Shown here: in pieces, positions 1 to 16,951 of the stretch
How positions within the stretch are numbered: position 1 is the first letter of the stretch
Layout: each line of letters opens with the position of its first letter
Source of the DNA: Actinoalloteichus caeruleus DSM 43889
Lineage (GTDB): Bacteria > Actinomycetota > Actinomycetes > Mycobacteriales > Pseudonocardiaceae
Direction: 5' to 3'
NCBI RefSeq assembly: GCF_000429185.2
Contig: NZ_AUBJ02000001.1
Location: 4,588,001-4,652,000 of the forward strand
DNA: 64,000 nucleotides
Translations under genes and position numbers: made by a program
Notes under the pieces: generated by a model
Database searches by the model: none
The model's input: only the letters and a program-made list of their open reading frames with translations
Told to the model about the DNA's origin: nothing

Positions 1-86
1 GCAGGAGGACGAGGCAAGTTTCCCGTGTGCGTCGCACACGTACGTTCGCGCCCCGTGCCCTGCGCCGGGGCGTTCGTCGTCTCCGG

Positions 87-110
87 GGTCTGGCTGTCAA
101 CCAGCAGACC
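87..110 (+). promoter_or_regulatory. stem-loop in the rplJ leader (L10-leader-like)
   Basis: GGTCTG pairs with CAGACC and, after a one-base bulge, CTG pairs with CAG around a TCAAC loop. It lies about 36 bases before rplJ. In many bacteria L10(L12)4 binds a structured leader here to repress its own synthesis; that is known of the family, and the match here is inferred from position and fold only. The first 86 bases are rplJ upstream sequence and hold no gene I can support. Confidence 0.45.
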
Positions 111-146
111 CGAGCTGTCCGTTCAGCTAGAGAGAGGAGGCGACAC

Positions 147-680
147 ATGGCAAGGACCGACAAGGTCGACGCGGTTACCGAGATCTCCGACCGGTTCCGC
201 AACTCGTCCGCCGCGGTGATCACCGAGTACCGCGGTCTGTCCATGGAGCGGCTCACCGAGCTGCGTCGCGCTCTTGGCGAGGGCGCCACGTACCGGGTCG
301 CGAAGAACACGCTGGTGAAGCGCGCCGCCGAGGACGCGGGGATCGAGGGTCTCAGCGACCTGTTCATCGGCCCGACCGCGATCGCCTTCGTCGAGGGCGA
401 GCCCGTCGACGCCGCGAAGGCACTGCGTAACTTCGCGAAGGACAACAAGGCGCTCGTCATCAAGGGCGGGTACATGGACGGCCGTGCGCTGTCCGTGGAC
501 GAGGTCAACCAGATCGCGGACCTCGAGTCCCGCGAGGTCGTGCTGGCCAAGCTGGCCGGCGCCCTCAAGGCGAACCTGGCCCAGGCCGCCGCGGTGTTCG
601 CCGCGCCCGCCTCGAAGATGGTCCGCCTCGCGGCCGCCCTCGAGGAGAAGAAGGCCGGCGACAGCCCGGCCGAGGGCTGA
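147..680 (+). CDS. rplJ: 50S ribosomal protein L10
   Basis: L10 anchors the L7/L12 dimers to 23S rRNA at the base of the ribosomal stalk. The 177-residue product has the usual length and the L10 N-terminal signature ([15 protein letters not shown], with [12 protein letters not shown] downstream), followed by a C-terminal Ala/Lys-rich helix that carries the L12 dimers. The ATG is chosen because GAGGAGG lies 6 bases upstream; the same frame is open further up but would run through the leader stem-loop. rplL follows after 69 bases, as in the standard rplJL operon. Confidence 0.96.
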   Translation: MARTDKVDAVTEISDRFRNSSAAVITEYRGLSMERLTELRRALGEGATYRVAKNTLVKRAAEDAGIEGLSDLFIGPTAIAFVEGEPVDAAKALRNFAKDNKALVIKGGYMDGRALSVDEVNQIADLESREVVLAKLAGALKANLAQAAAVFAAPASKMVRLAAALEEKKAGDSPAEG

Positions 681-749
681 CCGCCCTCACCCCAACCCCC
701 AGCGCCCTGGAGGACCAGGTCGCCCCGAGCTAGGAAGGAAGACGTCACC

Positions 750-1133
750 ATGGCGCAGCTGACCAACGAGGAGCTGTTGGAGCACTTCGGCGGGATGACC
801 CTGCTGGAGCTGTCCGCCTTCGTGAAGGCGTTCGAGGAGAAGTTCGAGGTCACCGCCGCCGTCGCCGCCGCCGCGCCGGCCGGTGCCGCGGCCGCCCCCG
901 CCGAGGCCGTCGAGGAGAAGACCGAGTTCGACGTGGTCCTCGAGGCCCCCGGCGACAAGAAGATCCAGGTCATCAAGGTCGTCCGCGAGGTCGTCACCGG
1001 CCTGGGCCTCAAGGAGGCCAAGGAGCTGGTCGAGGGCGCGCCGAAGCCGATCCTGGAGAGCGTCAAGAAGGACGTGGCCGACCAGGCCAAGGAGAAGCTG
1101 GAGGCCGCTGGCGCGACCGTCAGCGTGAAGTGA
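750..1133 (+). CDS. rplL: 50S ribosomal protein L7/L12
   Basis: This is the acidic stalk protein that recruits EF-G, EF-Tu and other GTPases to the ribosome. At 127 residues it shows an N-terminal dimerisation part, an Ala/Pro-rich hinge at about residues 38-53, and the conserved C-terminal factor-binding domain ([15 protein letters not shown]). AGGAAGGA lies 12 bases before the ATG. It is co-transcribed with rplJ and followed by a strong hairpin, so rpoBC probably depends on read-through plus its own promoter. Confidence 0.97.
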   Translation: MAQLTNEELLEHFGGMTLLELSAFVKAFEEKFEVTAAVAAAAPAGAAAAPAEAVEEKTEFDVVLEAPGDKKIQVIKVVREVVTGLGLKEAKELVEGAPKPILESVKKDVADQAKEKLEAAGATVSVK

Positions 1134-1167
1134 TGCCGGCGGCCGAGGGCCGCCGCTCACCCGCCCA

Positions 1168-1199
1168 GGGGTGGTTCCGTCACGTGACGGGGCCACCCC
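1168..1199 (+). terminator. hairpin after rplL (terminator or attenuator)
   Basis: GGGGTGG and CCACCCC enclose an inner CGTCACGTGACG palindrome. It starts 35 bases after the rplL stop and has no long U run, as is common in actinobacteria. In the rplJL-rpoBC layout this position usually carries a partial terminator that sets the ratio of L12 to RNA polymerase subunits. Confidence 0.6.
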
Positions 1200-1679
1200 T
1201 TCGGCGTGTCTGGGCTGGTGCTTCGTCCGGGTGACGGCGTGACGGTCCGGCCGGCGTCGCCCCCGTCGGCGGGGCCTACCCGCCGTCGCGGGACGCGCGC
1301 GGGGAGCGACAGCCCCCCCGAGTCGGCCCACCCGATGTGAGCAATGTCTCACTCTCGGCCAGTCGTCTTCGGGCGCGTCCCGATCCGGGGCGAACCGGGG
1401 GCGGCGCTGGCCAGTGGTTCTCCTCGGACCCGGTGGCTGGGTGCGGGTCCCGGAGCGGGCGGCCCCGGGTGTCGCGGCGGAGCGAGGGGTGGCATCCTGT
1501 CGGCGCTGCCAAATAAGATCGGAAGCACCAGATGGGCGGGCCAGTCGCGCGGACCGTCCGTGGTCACGAGTCGTAACACCACGTTCCACCACAGGGGTGA
1601 TCGAGGCGAAGCGTCTTGACTGAGCGCCCTCCCGCGGTCAGTCTGTTAGCAACGCGAGTGGCGGGCTGGCGGCCCCCAC
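1200..1679. other. long non-coding leader region before rpoB
   Basis: There is no supportable gene between rplL and rpoB (713 bases in all). Open frames here lack ribosome binding sites and recognisable products. The stretch has a GTGGCATCCTGT element at 1489-1500 that recurs upstream of rpsJ. The later part (1680-1846) carries promoter-like sequences. Confidence 0.6.
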
Positions 1680-1708
1680 TCGACAGTCGCCCTCTTCGCG
1701 GCTAGACT
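1680..1708 (+). promoter_or_regulatory. candidate rpoBC promoter
   Basis: TCGACA and TAGACT are separated by 17 bases, a good match to the housekeeping sigma consensus of actinobacteria. A start near 1715 would give a leader of about 130 bases for rpoB. No experimental support is visible in sequence. Confidence 0.5.
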
Positions 1709-1777
1709 GCTTCTTTGCGCTGCCCTCGTTCCTGCTTGCCCTGGTTTCGGGCGTAGGATGCGGGCACCACTGCACCC

Positions 1778-1807
1778 TTGACAGCTGTGTTAGCCGGCTG
1801 CTAGCGC
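1778..1807 (+). promoter_or_regulatory. second, weaker candidate rpoB promoter
   Basis: A perfect TTGACA is followed after 18 bases by TAGCGC, a poor -10. If used, the transcript would start about 33 bases before the rpoB start codon. The upstream TCGACA/TAGACT pair looks better overall. Confidence 0.3.
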
Positions 1808-1846
1808 CGCTGCTTAGCCAGCTACCAGTCCCTGGAAGGACGCATC

Positions 1847-5341
<3,495 letters not shown>

Positions 5342-5419
5342 CCCGCGCTGCTCACCTCCGACAGCCGCCCCCACCAGGCCGTCACGGCCTGAACCAACGA
5401 TCAGGGGAGAAGAACCGAC

Positions 5420-9331
<3,912 letters not shown>

Positions 9332-9364
9332 GCGGTTCGTCACCGGAATCGGCAAGGCAGGGAC

Positions 9365-9400
9365 CCACGGGGGCGCGCCACACACGGCGCGCCCCCGTGG
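9365..9400 (+). terminator. rho-independent-type terminator after rpoC
   Basis: A perfect 15-bp stem (CCACGGGGGCGCGCC and its complement) closes a 6-base ACACAC loop and is followed by CGCTTT. It separates rpoBC from the two-component genes downstream. Confidence 0.9.
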
Positions 9401-9483
9401 CGCTTTCCGGGCCGGGTGGTGACACCTGTCATCCCCGGCGGCGAATCGGCACGCCGGCGCTCCCCGGCGGTTACGGTGCCGGG

Positions 9484-10719
9484 GTGACCGCAGGCCAGCC
9501 GCTCGACTTGCTGCGCCGTCGTTCCCGGAACGCGGTGTTGAGCTCCGCGATGGGGTGGGGCAGCGTCCTGGTCGTCCTGGTCGTCCTCCAGCCGGTACCG
9601 GACGGCGCCCAACAGGTCCTGCTGTTCGGAGCCGCGTCCTTCGCGGCCCTCCACGCGGCCTGCGTGCGCCGCGCGCTCCGCTCCCCGACGGCTCGGGTGC
9701 CGGTCGGGTTGTCCGGTCCGTCGCTCGCGGTCGCGGTGGGGCTCGGCGTCGTCGGGGGCGCGTTCACCATGTCGGTCGGGCAGGACTTCGCGGAGGGTGC
9801 CTGGGGAGCCAGCGCCGGGCTGCTCTGGCTCGGAGTGCCGGGCGTCGCCGTGGCCGACATCGGCGTGGGACGTTCTCGCCGCCACCTGACCGTCATCACC
9901 GCCGCGGTGACGGGGCTGGTGTGCCTCGGCGTCGTCGTGGTCACGTTGGTGTTCGTCGACGCCACGGCGTCCTGGCGGTCGCTCGCGGTGCCCGTGGTGT
10001 TCGGGCTCCTGGTGGTGCCGCTGGTCGTCTACTCCGACTTCCGCGTGTTGGAGTCGTGGCGGTCGGCCACGGAGCTCGACAACGCCCAGCGAGCCGCCGT
10101 CGAGATGGCGGGGCACCGGGAACGGATGCGGTTGGCGGAGGACCTGCACGACATCCTGGGCCACAGCCTGGAGGTGGTCGCGCTCAAGAGCGAGCTGGCG
10201 TTGCGCCTCCGGGAGGTGGATCCGGAGCGGGCCGACGCCGAGGTCGCGGAGACGCACCGGCTGGCGAGGGCCGCGCTGCGGGAGGTTCGGGAGGTGGCCA
10301 GGGAGCGCCGCCGGACGGAGTTGGCCGCCGAGATCGTGGCCGTGACGCACCTGGTCGAATCGGCCGGGATCCAGGGGACGACCGTCGGCTTCCCGGCGGT
10401 TCCCGAGCCCGGGACCCCGGCCTCGGTGATCCTCGGCCGGGTGCTGCGGGAGGCGACGACGAACCTGCTCCGGCACTCCGACGCGACCTGGTGCGGGATC
10501 ACCGTGCGGGAGCGGGACGGACGGGTCGAGCTGGTCGTCCGCAACGACGGTGTCCGGGCCACGGCGGGGGAGACGTCGTCCGGGGGCGGTCTGGAGGGCC
10601 TGGGGCGGCGGCTCGGTGAGCTCGGTGGGCGGCTGTCCGCCGGCGTACGGGAGGACGGCGTGTTCGAGCTGGCCGCGAGCGTCCCGTCCTCGGCGTCGGT
10701 CCGGGAGGTGACGGAGTGA
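9484..10719 (+). CDS. sensor histidine kinase, NarL/DesK type
   Basis: This is a membrane sensor kinase predicted to phosphorylate the response regulator encoded next to it. Residues 15-175 hold about six hydrophobic segments with no sizeable extracytoplasmic domain, suggesting that it senses the membrane or a small ligand within it. A HisKA_3 dimerisation domain follows, with phospho-acceptor His222 in DLHDILGHSL, then a compact HATPase with REATTNLLRHS and a Gly-rich GLEGLGRRLGELGG loop. This is the DesK/LiaS architecture. GTG 9484 is taken as start; no ribosome site precedes it, but TACGGT ends 6 bases upstream, so a leaderless transcript is possible. The stop overlaps the next gene by 4 bases. 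The stimulus is unknown. Confidence 0.85.
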   Translation: MTAGQPLDLLRRRSRNAVLSSAMGWGSVLVVLVVLQPVPDGAQQVLLFGAASFAALHAACVRRALRSPTARVPVGLSGPSLAVAVGLGVVGGAFTMSVGQDFAEGAWGASAGLLWLGVPGVAVADIGVGRSRRHLTVITAAVTGLVCLGVVVVTLVFVDATASWRSLAVPVVFGLLVVPLVVYSDFRVLESWRSATELDNAQRAAVEMAGHRERMRLAEDLHDILGHSLEVVALKSELALRLREVDPERADAEVAETHRLARAALREVREVARERRRTELAAEIVAVTHLVESAGIQGTTVGFPAVPEPGTPASVILGRVLREATTNLLRHSDATWCGITVRERDGRVELVVRNDGVRATAGETSSGGGLEGLGRRLGELGGRLSAGVREDGVFELAASVPSSASVREVTE

Positions 10720-11321
10720 TCCGCGTCCTGCTCGCCGACGACGAAGCGTTGACCAGGGGAGCGGTGGCGGCCCTGCTCGACCTGGAGGATGACCTCGTCG
10801 TGGTGGGGCAGGCGGCCGACGGGATGTCCGCGCTGGCGGCGGTTCGCCGTCTCCGCCCCGATGTCGCACTCGTGGACGTGGAGATGCCCGGGCTCGACGG
10901 GCCACGGCTGGCGCTGGAGGTGGCCCGGTCGGCCCCCGGGACGCGGTGCGTGGTGCTCACGCGGCATGCCAGGGCGGGAGTGCTGCGCCGGGCGCTGGCC
11001 AACGGAGCGCGCGGCTTCGTGCCGAAGACGTCGCCGGCGGCGCTGTTGGCCGATGTGGTCCGCCGGGTCCACGCCGGTGGGCGGTACGTCGATCCGGACG
11101 TGGCCGCTGACGCGTTGTCCGTGCGGGAGAACCCGCTCACGGATCGCGAACGCCAGGTCCTCGCGGAGGTGGGGGACGGGGTCACCGCGCGGGCGATCGC
11201 CCGCGTCGTGCACCTCTCGCCGGGGACCGTGCGCAACTACCTCTCGTCGGCGATGGCGAAGCTGGGGGTGGGGACGCGGTGGCAGGCCGCCGAGCGGGCC
11301 CGGGACCACGGCTGGATCTGA
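10716..11321 (+). CDS. LuxR/NarL-family response regulator
   Basis: This is a DNA-binding response regulator paired with the kinase just upstream by a GTGA overlap. The receiver domain has acidic D8 and D9, phospho-acceptor D54 in VDVEMPG, the Thr of VVLT and Lys of FVPKTS. After a linker, the C-terminal 65 residues form a LuxR helix-turn-helix (LTDRERQVLAEVGDG, TVRNYLSSAMAKLG). At 201 residues it is close to DesR in size. Its targets cannot be read from the window. Placement between rpoC and rpsL is unusual and suggests lineage-specific insertion. Confidence 0.9.
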   Translation: MIRVLLADDEALTRGAVAALLDLEDDLVVVGQAADGMSALAAVRRLRPDVALVDVEMPGLDGPRLALEVARSAPGTRCVVLTRHARAGVLRRALANGARGFVPKTSPAALLADVVRRVHAGGRYVDPDVAADALSVRENPLTDRERQVLAEVGDGVTARAIARVVHLSPGTVRNYLSSAMAKLGVGTRWQAAERARDHGWI

Positions 11322-11527
11322 ACGGTCCCCACCGGGGCGGTGAACGGGTCTCGGCCTGGCCGTGCCGTTCCGGGGTGGTCGGCGGGTCGGGACGCGGGGG
11401 TGGTGGAACTCACGTGGCGTACGACAGGGTTCCGGCAGGATCCGGGGGTTACGGGCCCGCTCCCCGCCGGTACGCTGGTCGGCAGAGTCCCGACCCGGTG
11501 CGAACCAGGTGGTATGTGGTACCCGTT
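11322..11527. other. intergenic stretch before the rpsL promoter
   Basis: No gene is supportable between the response regulator and rpsL (497 bases). A TACGCT hexamer at 11471-11476 resembles a -10 element but has only a weak TTACGG partner upstream. No convincing terminator for the two-component genes is seen. Confidence 0.5.
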
Positions 11528-11557
11528 TTGACCCCGCGTTCGGGCAACAGGTATCTT
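11528..11557 (+). promoter_or_regulatory. candidate str operon (rpsL) promoter
   Basis: TTGACC and TATCTT are spaced by 18 bases, a good housekeeping promoter. Transcription would begin near 11564, giving a leader of about 255 bases that includes two inverted repeats. Confidence 0.6.
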
Positions 11558-11568
11558 TGCTACTCGGG

Positions 11569-11584
11569 CCCAATGCGCATTGGG
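11569..11584. repeat. perfect 16-bp palindrome at the rpsL transcript start
   Basis: CCCAATGCGCATTGGG is fully self-complementary and begins about 5 bases after the predicted start site. The position fits a repressor operator or a 5' mRNA stem. No regulator is known to me for it. Confidence 0.7.
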
Positions 11585-11760
11585 TCGGTCCGTGTGCCTG
11601 TGAGCGGCGGTTTTGACACCGTGGTCGTCACTGCGCAGCGGAACTCCTCCCGACATCCCGCAGGGGAAGCTTCACGCCACGGGACCGAGAAGAGGGCGAC
11701 ACGCCCGACCTCGGGTTACGGGGGAGGGCGAACTACACAGAGCCATACATACCGCCTGAC

Positions 11761-11786
11761 GTGCTCAAACACGCAACAGTGAGCAC
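11761..11786 (+). promoter_or_regulatory. inverted repeat just before the rpsL ribosome site
   Basis: GTGCTCA and TGAGCAC face each other across 12 bases, ending 32 bases before the rpsL ATG, in an AT-richer stretch. It could form a leader stem controlling translation of rpsL; this is inference from position. Confidence 0.4.
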
Positions 11787-11818
11787 CTAGGGCCGCGAAC
11801 GGAAGAAGTAGCCGGTCC

Positions 11819-12193
11819 ATGCCCACGATCCAGCAGCTGGTCCGCAAGGGCCGTGAGGACAAGGTCGCGAAGACCAAGACCGCGGCGCTCAAGGGGAGCC
11901 CGCAGCGGCGCGGCGTATGCACCCGCGTCTACACCACCACCCCCAAGAAGCCGAACTCGGCGCTGCGCAAGGTGGCCCGTGTGAGGCTCACGAGCGGCAT
12001 CGAGGTCACGGCCTACATCCCCGGTGAGGGCCACAACCTCCAGGAGCACTCGATGGTGCTCGTTCGCGGTGGCCGTGTGAAGGACCTCCCCGGCGTGCGC
12101 TACAAGATCATCCGCGGTTCCCTCGACACCCAGGGCGTCAAGAACCGCAAGCAGGCCCGCAGCCGGTACGGCGCGAAGAAGGAGAAGAGCTAA
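11819..12193 (+). CDS. rpsL: 30S ribosomal protein S12
   Basis: S12 shapes the decoding centre and is the classical streptomycin-resistance locus. The 124-residue protein is full length, with [12 protein letters not shown] and [12 protein letters not shown]. Lys43 and Lys88 are both present, so the sequence is of the streptomycin-sensitive type; Asp89 is the residue often methylthiolated. GGAAGAAG lies about 10 bases before the ATG. It is the first gene of the str operon; rpsG starts 2 bases after its stop. Confidence 0.98.
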   Translation: MPTIQQLVRKGREDKVAKTKTAALKGSPQRRGVCTRVYTTTPKKPNSALRKVARVRLTSGIEVTAYIPGEGHNLQEHSMVLVRGGRVKDLPGVRYKIIRGSLDTQGVKNRKQARSRYGAKKEKS

Positions 12194-12195
12194 AG

Positions 12196-12666
12196 ATGCC
12201 CCGCAAGGGTCCGGCCCCGAAGCGGCCGCTGATCTCCGATCCCGTCTACGCCTCACCTCTGGTGACGCAGCTCATCAACAAGGTGCTCAGGGACGGCAAG
12301 CGCTCGCTGGCTGAGAAGATCGTCTACGAGGCCCTGGAGGGCACTCGGGAGAAGACCGGCACCGACCCGGTCGTCACGCTCAAGCGTGCCCTGGACAACG
12401 TGAAGCCCACCCTGGAGGTGCGCAGCCGCCGGGTCGGTGGCGCCACCTACCAGGTGCCGGTGGAGGTGCGCGCTGGTCGTTCCACCACGCTGGCGCTGCG
12501 TTGGCTGGTGTCCTTCGCCCGGCAGCGCCGGGAGAAGACGATGGTCGAGCGGCTGATGAACGAGCTGCTGGACGCCAGCAACGGCCTGGGTGCGAGCGTC
12601 AAGCGGCGCGAGGACACCCACAAGATGGCGGAGTCCAACAAGGCGTTCGCGCATTACCGCTGGTGA
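12196..12666 (+). CDS. rpsG: 30S ribosomal protein S7
   Basis: S7 nucleates assembly of the 30S head by binding the 3' major domain of 16S rRNA. The 156-residue product has the family length and recognisable segments ([10 protein letters not shown] start; [45 protein letters not shown] end). The short gap to rpsL implies translational coupling; fusA follows after 88 bases. Confidence 0.98.
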   Translation: MPRKGPAPKRPLISDPVYASPLVTQLINKVLRDGKRSLAEKIVYEALEGTREKTGTDPVVTLKRALDNVKPTLEVRSRRVGGATYQVPVEVRAGRSTTLALRWLVSFARQRREKTMVERLMNELLDASNGLGASVKRREDTHKMAESNKAFAHYRW

Positions 12667-12754
12667 TTGGAGTAGCTCGACGCGTACCCGCGTCGGGTCT
12701 TCGACCACCCCACAGACAGCTAGGACCAGCTGATCAAGAACGGGGAAGAGTCTC

Positions 12755-14854
12755 GTGGCACGCGAAGTGCTGACTGACCTGGCCAAGGTCCGGAACATCG
12801 GCATCATGGCCCACATCGACGCCGGCAAGACCACCACGACCGAGCGGATCCTGTACTACACCGGGATCAACTACAAGATCGGCGAGGTGCACGACGGCGC
12901 GGCGACGATGGACTGGATGGAGGAGGAGCAGAAGCGCGGCATCACCATCACCTCCGCCGCGACCACCTGCTTCTGGGGCGACAACCAGATCAACATCATC
13001 GACACGCCTGGCCACGTGGACTTCACCGTCGAGGTCGAGCGGTCCCTGCGGGTGCTCGACGGCGCCGTCGCCGTCTTCGACGGCAAGGAAGGTGTCGAGC
13101 CCCAGTCCGAGCAGGTCTGGCGGCAGGCGGACAAGTACGAGGTTCCGCGCGTCTGCTTCGTCAACAAGATGGACAAGCTCGGCGCGGACTTCTACTTCAC
13201 CGTCCGCACCATCGAGGACCGCCTCGGGGCCAAGCCGCTGGTGATCCAGCTGCCGATCGGCGCGGAGAGCGACTTCGCCGGTGTTATCGACCTGGTGGAG
13301 ATGCGCGCCCTGACCTGGCGCGGCGACGTCCAGAAGGGCGAGGACTACACCGTCGAGGAGATCCCGGCGGAGCTCGCCGACACGGTGGCCGAGTACCGGG
13401 AGAAGCTGCTCGACGCGGTCGCCGAGACCGACGACGACCTGATGGACGCCTACCTCGGTGGCGAGGAGCTGACGGTCGAGCAGATCAAGGCCGGTATCCG
13501 GAAGATCACCTGCGCCCGTGAGGCGTACCCGGTGCTGTGCGGGTCCGCGTTCAAGAACAAGGGCGTCCAGCCCATGCTCGACGCGGTCATCGACTACCTG
13601 CCCTCGCCGCTGGACGTCCCCGCGGTGCACGGGACGCTCCAGGACGGCGAGACGCACGTCGAGCGCAAGGCGAGCGTGGACGAGCCCTTCTCCGCGCTGG
13701 CGTTCAAGATCGCCGTGCACCCGTTCTTCGGCAAGCTGACCTACGTCCGGGTCTACTCCGGCAAGTTGGCCAGCGGCACCCAGGTGGTCAACGCCACCAA
13801 GGAGCGCAAGGAGCGCATCGGGAAGCTCTTCCAGATGCACTCCAACAAGGAGAACCCGGTCGACGAGGCCAGGGCGGGCCACATCTACGCGGTGATCGGT
13901 CTCAAGGAGACCACCACCGGTGACACGCTGGCCGACCCGCAGGCCCCGGTGGTCCTGGAGTCGATGACGTTCCCGGCTCCGGTCATCGAGGTCGCGATCG
14001 AGCCGAAGACCAAGAGCGACCAGGAGAAGCTCTCCACGGCGATCCAGAAGCTCGCCGAGGAGGACCCGACCTTCCAGGTCAAGCTCGACGAGGACACCGG
14101 CCAGACGATCATCAAGGGGATGGGCGAGCTCCACCTCGAGGTGCTGGTCAACCGGATGAAGAGCGACTTCAAGGTCGAGGCCAACATCGGCAAGCCGCAG
14201 GTGGCCTACCGGGAGACCATCCGGAAGACCATCGAGAAGTACGAGTACACCCACAAGAAGCAGACCGGTGGCTCCGGTCAGTTCGCGCGGGTCATCATCA
14301 AGCTCGAGCCGCTGCAGAGCACCGAGGGTGCCCTCTACGAGTTCGAGAACAAGGTGACCGGTGGCCGGGTCCCGAAGGAGTACATCCCCTCGGTCGACCA
14401 GGGCGCGCAGGACGCGATGCAGTACGGCGTCCTGGCCGGGTACCCGCTGGTGGGTGTGAAGCTCACGCTGCTCGACGGCGCCTACCACGAGGTCGACTCG
14501 TCGGAGATGGCGTTCAAGGTGGCCGGCTCGATGGCGTTGAAGGAGGCGGCCCGCTCCGCGAGCCCCGCCCTCCTCGAGCCGATGATGGCGGTGGAGGTGA
14601 CGACGCCCGAGGACTACATGGGTGACGTCATCGGTGACCTGAACTCCCGCCGTGGGCAGATCCAGTCCATGGAAGAGCGCAGTGGCACTCGCGTCGTCAA
14701 GGCGCTCGTCCCGCTGTCGGAGATGTTCGGGTACGTGGGTGACCTGCGGTCGAAGACCCAGGGTCGCGCCAACTACTCGATGCAGTTCGACTCCTACGCC
14801 GAGGTTCCGCAGAACGTCGCGAAGGAGATCATCGCGAAGGCGACGGGCGAGTGA
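12755..14854 (+). CDS. fusA: elongation factor G
   Basis: This is the translocation GTPase. At 699 residues it has the canonical five-domain size. The P-loop AHIDAGKT is at 19-26, followed by [11 protein letters not shown] (switch I), DTPGHVDF (switch II) and NKMDK. Domain IV and the C-terminal EF-G domain are intact ([30 protein letters not shown]). GTG is the start, with GGGGAAGAG upstream. As third gene of the str operon it precedes tuf by 157 bases, a gap that contains a hairpin. Confidence 0.98.
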   Translation: MAREVLTDLAKVRNIGIMAHIDAGKTTTTERILYYTGINYKIGEVHDGAATMDWMEEEQKRGITITSAATTCFWGDNQINIIDTPGHVDFTVEVERSLRVLDGAVAVFDGKEGVEPQSEQVWRQADKYEVPRVCFVNKMDKLGADFYFTVRTIEDRLGAKPLVIQLPIGAESDFAGVIDLVEMRALTWRGDVQKGEDYTVEEIPAELADTVAEYREKLLDAVAETDDDLMDAYLGGEELTVEQIKAGIRKITCAREAYPVLCGSAFKNKGVQPMLDAVIDYLPSPLDVPAVHGTLQDGETHVERKASVDEPFSALAFKIAVHPFFGKLTYVRVYSGKLASGTQVVNATKERKERIGKLFQMHSNKENPVDEARAGHIYAVIGLKETTTGDTLADPQAPVVLESMTFPAPVIEVAIEPKTKSDQEKLSTAIQKLAEEDPTFQVKLDEDTGQTIIKGMGELHLEVLVNRMKSDFKVEANIGKPQVAYRETIRKTIEKYEYTHKKQTGGSGQFARVIIKLEPLQSTEGALYEFENKVTGGRVPKEYIPSVDQGAQDAMQYGVLAGYPLVGVKLTLLDGAYHEVDSSEMAFKVAGSMALKEAARSASPALLEPMMAVEVTTPEDYMGDVIGDLNSRRGQIQSMEERSGTRVVKALVPLSEMFGYVGDLRSKTQGRANYSMQFDSYAEVPQNVAKEIIAKATGE

Positions 14855-14877
14855 TCCAGCCCACCTGAGCGGAGGTT

Positions 14878-14901
14878 CGCCACCGTCGCACGGCGGTGGC
14901 G
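14878..14901 (+). promoter_or_regulatory. hairpin between fusA and tuf
   Basis: CGCCACCG pairs with CGGTGGCG around an 8-base loop. There is no U run. It may attenuate or protect the fusA transcript and allow tuf to be expressed at a different level. I found no good promoter in the 157-base gap. Confidence 0.4.
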
Positions 14902-15011
14902 GGCCATCGCACCACGGGCCGCTCAACCCGGGCGGCGACCGATCGAAACCGCCTGGCACTGACCACAGGTCGAACGGCGGGAAGCAAGAAGAAGTCCAGG
15001 AGGACAAACCA

Positions 15012-16205
15012 GTGGCGAAGGCCAAGTTCGAGCGGGACAAGCCGCACGTCAACATCGGAACCATTGGTCACGTCGACCACGGCAAGACCACCCTGACCGC
15101 GGCGATCACCAAGGTTCTGCACGACAAGTACCCGGAGCTGAACCCCTTCACGCCGTTCGACGAGATCGACAAGGCGCCGGAGGAGAAGCAGCGCGGTATC
15201 ACGATCAACATCGCGCACGTCGAGTACCAGACCGAGAAGCGTCACTACGCGCACGTCGACGCCCCCGGTCACGCCGACTACATCAAGAACATGATCACCG
15301 GTGCCGCCCAGATGGACGGCGCGATCCTGGTGGTCGCGGCGACCGACGGCCCGATGCCGCAGACCCGTGAGCACGTGCTGCTGGCCCGTCAGGTGGGTGT
15401 GCCCTACATCCTCGTCGCGCTGAACAAGTCCGACATGGTGGACGACGAGGAGATCCTGGAGCTCGTCGAGCTCGAGGTCCGCGAGCTGCTCTCCTCGCAG
15501 GAGTTCCCCGGCGACGACGTCCCGGTCGTGCGCGTCTCCGCGCTGAAGGCGCTGGAGGGCGACGCCGAGTGGGGCGCCAAGCTCCTGGAGCTGATGGAGG
15601 CCGTCGACGAGAACGTGCCGGACCCGGTGCGTGAGGTCGAGAAGCCGTTCCTGATGCCCATCGAGGACGTCTTCACCATCACCGGTCGTGGAACGGTTGT
15701 CACCGGTCGTATCGAGCGCGGCCAGATCAACCTGAACGAGGAGGTGGAGGTGGTCGGCATCAAGGAGAAGTCCTTCAAGACCACCGTCACCAGCATCGAG
15801 ATGTTCAAGAAGTTCCTCGACCAGGGCCAGGCCGGCGACAACGCCGCCCTGCTGCTCCGCGGTGTGAAGCGCGAGGAGGTCGAGCGGGGCCAGGTCGTGG
15901 TCAAGCCCGGCACGACCACGCCGCACAAGAAGTTCGAGGCGCAGGTCTACATCCTGTCCAAGGACGAGGGTGGCCGCCACACGCCGTTCTTCAACAACTA
16001 CCGCCCGCAGTTCTACTTCCGGACCACGGACGTGACCGGCGTGGTGACCCTCCCCGAGGGCACCGAGATGGTGATGCCCGGTGACAGCACCAGCATCTCC
16101 GTCGAGCTGATCCAGCCCGTGGCCATGGACGAGGGTCTGCGGCTGGCGATCCGTGAGGGTGGCCGCACCGTCGGTGCCGGCCAGGTCACCAAGATCGTCG
16201 AGTGA
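15012..16205 (+). CDS. tuf: elongation factor Tu
   Basis: EF-Tu delivers aminoacyl-tRNA to the ribosome. The 397-residue product has P-loop GHVDHGKT at 19-26, [20 protein letters not shown] and NKSDM, followed by both beta-barrel domains ([39 protein letters not shown]). A GTG start with GGAGGAC 5 bases upstream is used; the frame is open further upstream but that part overlaps fusA. A 13-bp terminator hairpin follows. Confidence 0.98.
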   Translation: MAKAKFERDKPHVNIGTIGHVDHGKTTLTAAITKVLHDKYPELNPFTPFDEIDKAPEEKQRGITINIAHVEYQTEKRHYAHVDAPGHADYIKNMITGAAQMDGAILVVAATDGPMPQTREHVLLARQVGVPYILVALNKSDMVDDEEILELVELEVRELLSSQEFPGDDVPVVRVSALKALEGDAEWGAKLLELMEAVDENVPDPVREVEKPFLMPIEDVFTITGRGTVVTGRIERGQINLNEEVEVVGIKEKSFKTTVTSIEMFKKFLDQGQAGDNAALLLRGVKREEVERGQVVVKPGTTTPHKKFEAQVYILSKDEGGRHTPFFNNYRPQFYFRTTDVTGVVTLPEGTEMVMPGDSTSISVELIQPVAMDEGLRLAIREGGRTVGAGQVTKIVE

Positions 16206-16213
16206 GTCGTTGA

Positions 16214-16243
16214 GGAGGCGCGCTCCGTCAGGAGCGCGCCTCC
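16214..16243 (+). terminator. terminator after tuf
   Basis: A perfect 13-bp stem (GGAGGCGCGCTCC and complement) closes a GTCA tetraloop, starting 8 bases after the tuf stop. It ends the str operon. Confidence 0.9.
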
Positions 16244-16250
16244 CCCCGAT

Positions 16251-16279
16251 TTGGGTGGCCACACCGTGGTGTGGCATCC
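16251..16279 (+). promoter_or_regulatory. candidate S10 operon promoter
   Basis: TTGGGT and CATCCT are 17 bases apart, directly behind the tuf terminator. The -10 lies inside GTGGCATCCTGT, a 12-mer also found upstream of rpoB. Use of this site would give a leader of about 315 bases before rpsJ. The match to consensus is only moderate. Confidence 0.35.
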
Positions 16280-16601
16280 TGTATGGGTTGCTCGCCCTGA
16301 GGGCGAGAGCCGGCGTCCCGAGCCAGATGGGAGCTTGGGTCGATTACGGATCGCCGCCGGGAGTTCTTCGCTGTGCGGAGGATGGCGGTGGCGATGGATC
16401 CCAACGACCAGAGCCGACGGGCAGGTCTGTGAGCATCGGGCGCGACACGCCCGACCGCGTGGACCGGTGACCGTGATGACTGGCCGTGTTTCCTCCGAGG
16501 TGGGGGCGCTGTCATGAGTCGGGACCAGGTCGGGGAGCAACGCGGCACACTCGCAGCGTTAGTCACATAGCGGCACGAGACTAGAGGAACGGCAAGCCAT
16601 C
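16280..16601. other. S10 operon leader region
   Basis: No gene is supportable here. Open frames lack ribosome sites and protein-like composition. The region is the likely 5' leader of the S10 operon, where L4-type feedback acts in some bacteria; I see no specific structure that proves it. Confidence 0.4.
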
Positions 16602-16907
16602 ATGGCGGGACAGAAGATCCGCATCCGGCTCAAGGCCTACGACCACGAGGCGATCGACGCGTCCGCGCGCAAGATCGTCGAGACTGTGACGCGCACCGGC
16701 GCTCGGGTCGTCGGACCGGTGCCGCTGCCCACCGAGAAGAACGTGTACTGCGTCATTCGCTCGCCGCACAAGTACAAGGACTCTCGCGAGCACTTCGAGA
16801 TGCGTACGCACAAGCGTCTGATCGACATCCTCGACCCGTCGCCGAAGACGGTGGATGCGCTCATGCGTATCGACCTGCCGGCCAGCGTCGACGTCAACAT
16901 TCAGTGA
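16602..16907 (+). CDS. rpsJ: 30S ribosomal protein S10
   Basis: S10 is a head protein of the small subunit that also acts as NusE in antitermination. The 101-residue product is full length ([41 protein letters not shown]). GAACGGCA precedes the ATG with a weak ribosome site (GAGGAACGG). It opens the long ribosomal operon that runs to rplO. Confidence 0.97.
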   Translation: MAGQKIRIRLKAYDHEAIDASARKIVETVTRTGARVVGPVPLPTEKNVYCVIRSPHKYKDSREHFEMRTHKRLIDILDPSPKTVDALMRIDLPASVDVNIQ

Positions 16908-16951
16908 TTTCGGGCGCGACGGATTCCAAGCGGCGGAGATGAACGAGACCC

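Noticed and set aside
1344-1619. Small open frames between rplL and rpoB
   Set aside because: No ribosome site, no protein-like composition; region fits a leader.
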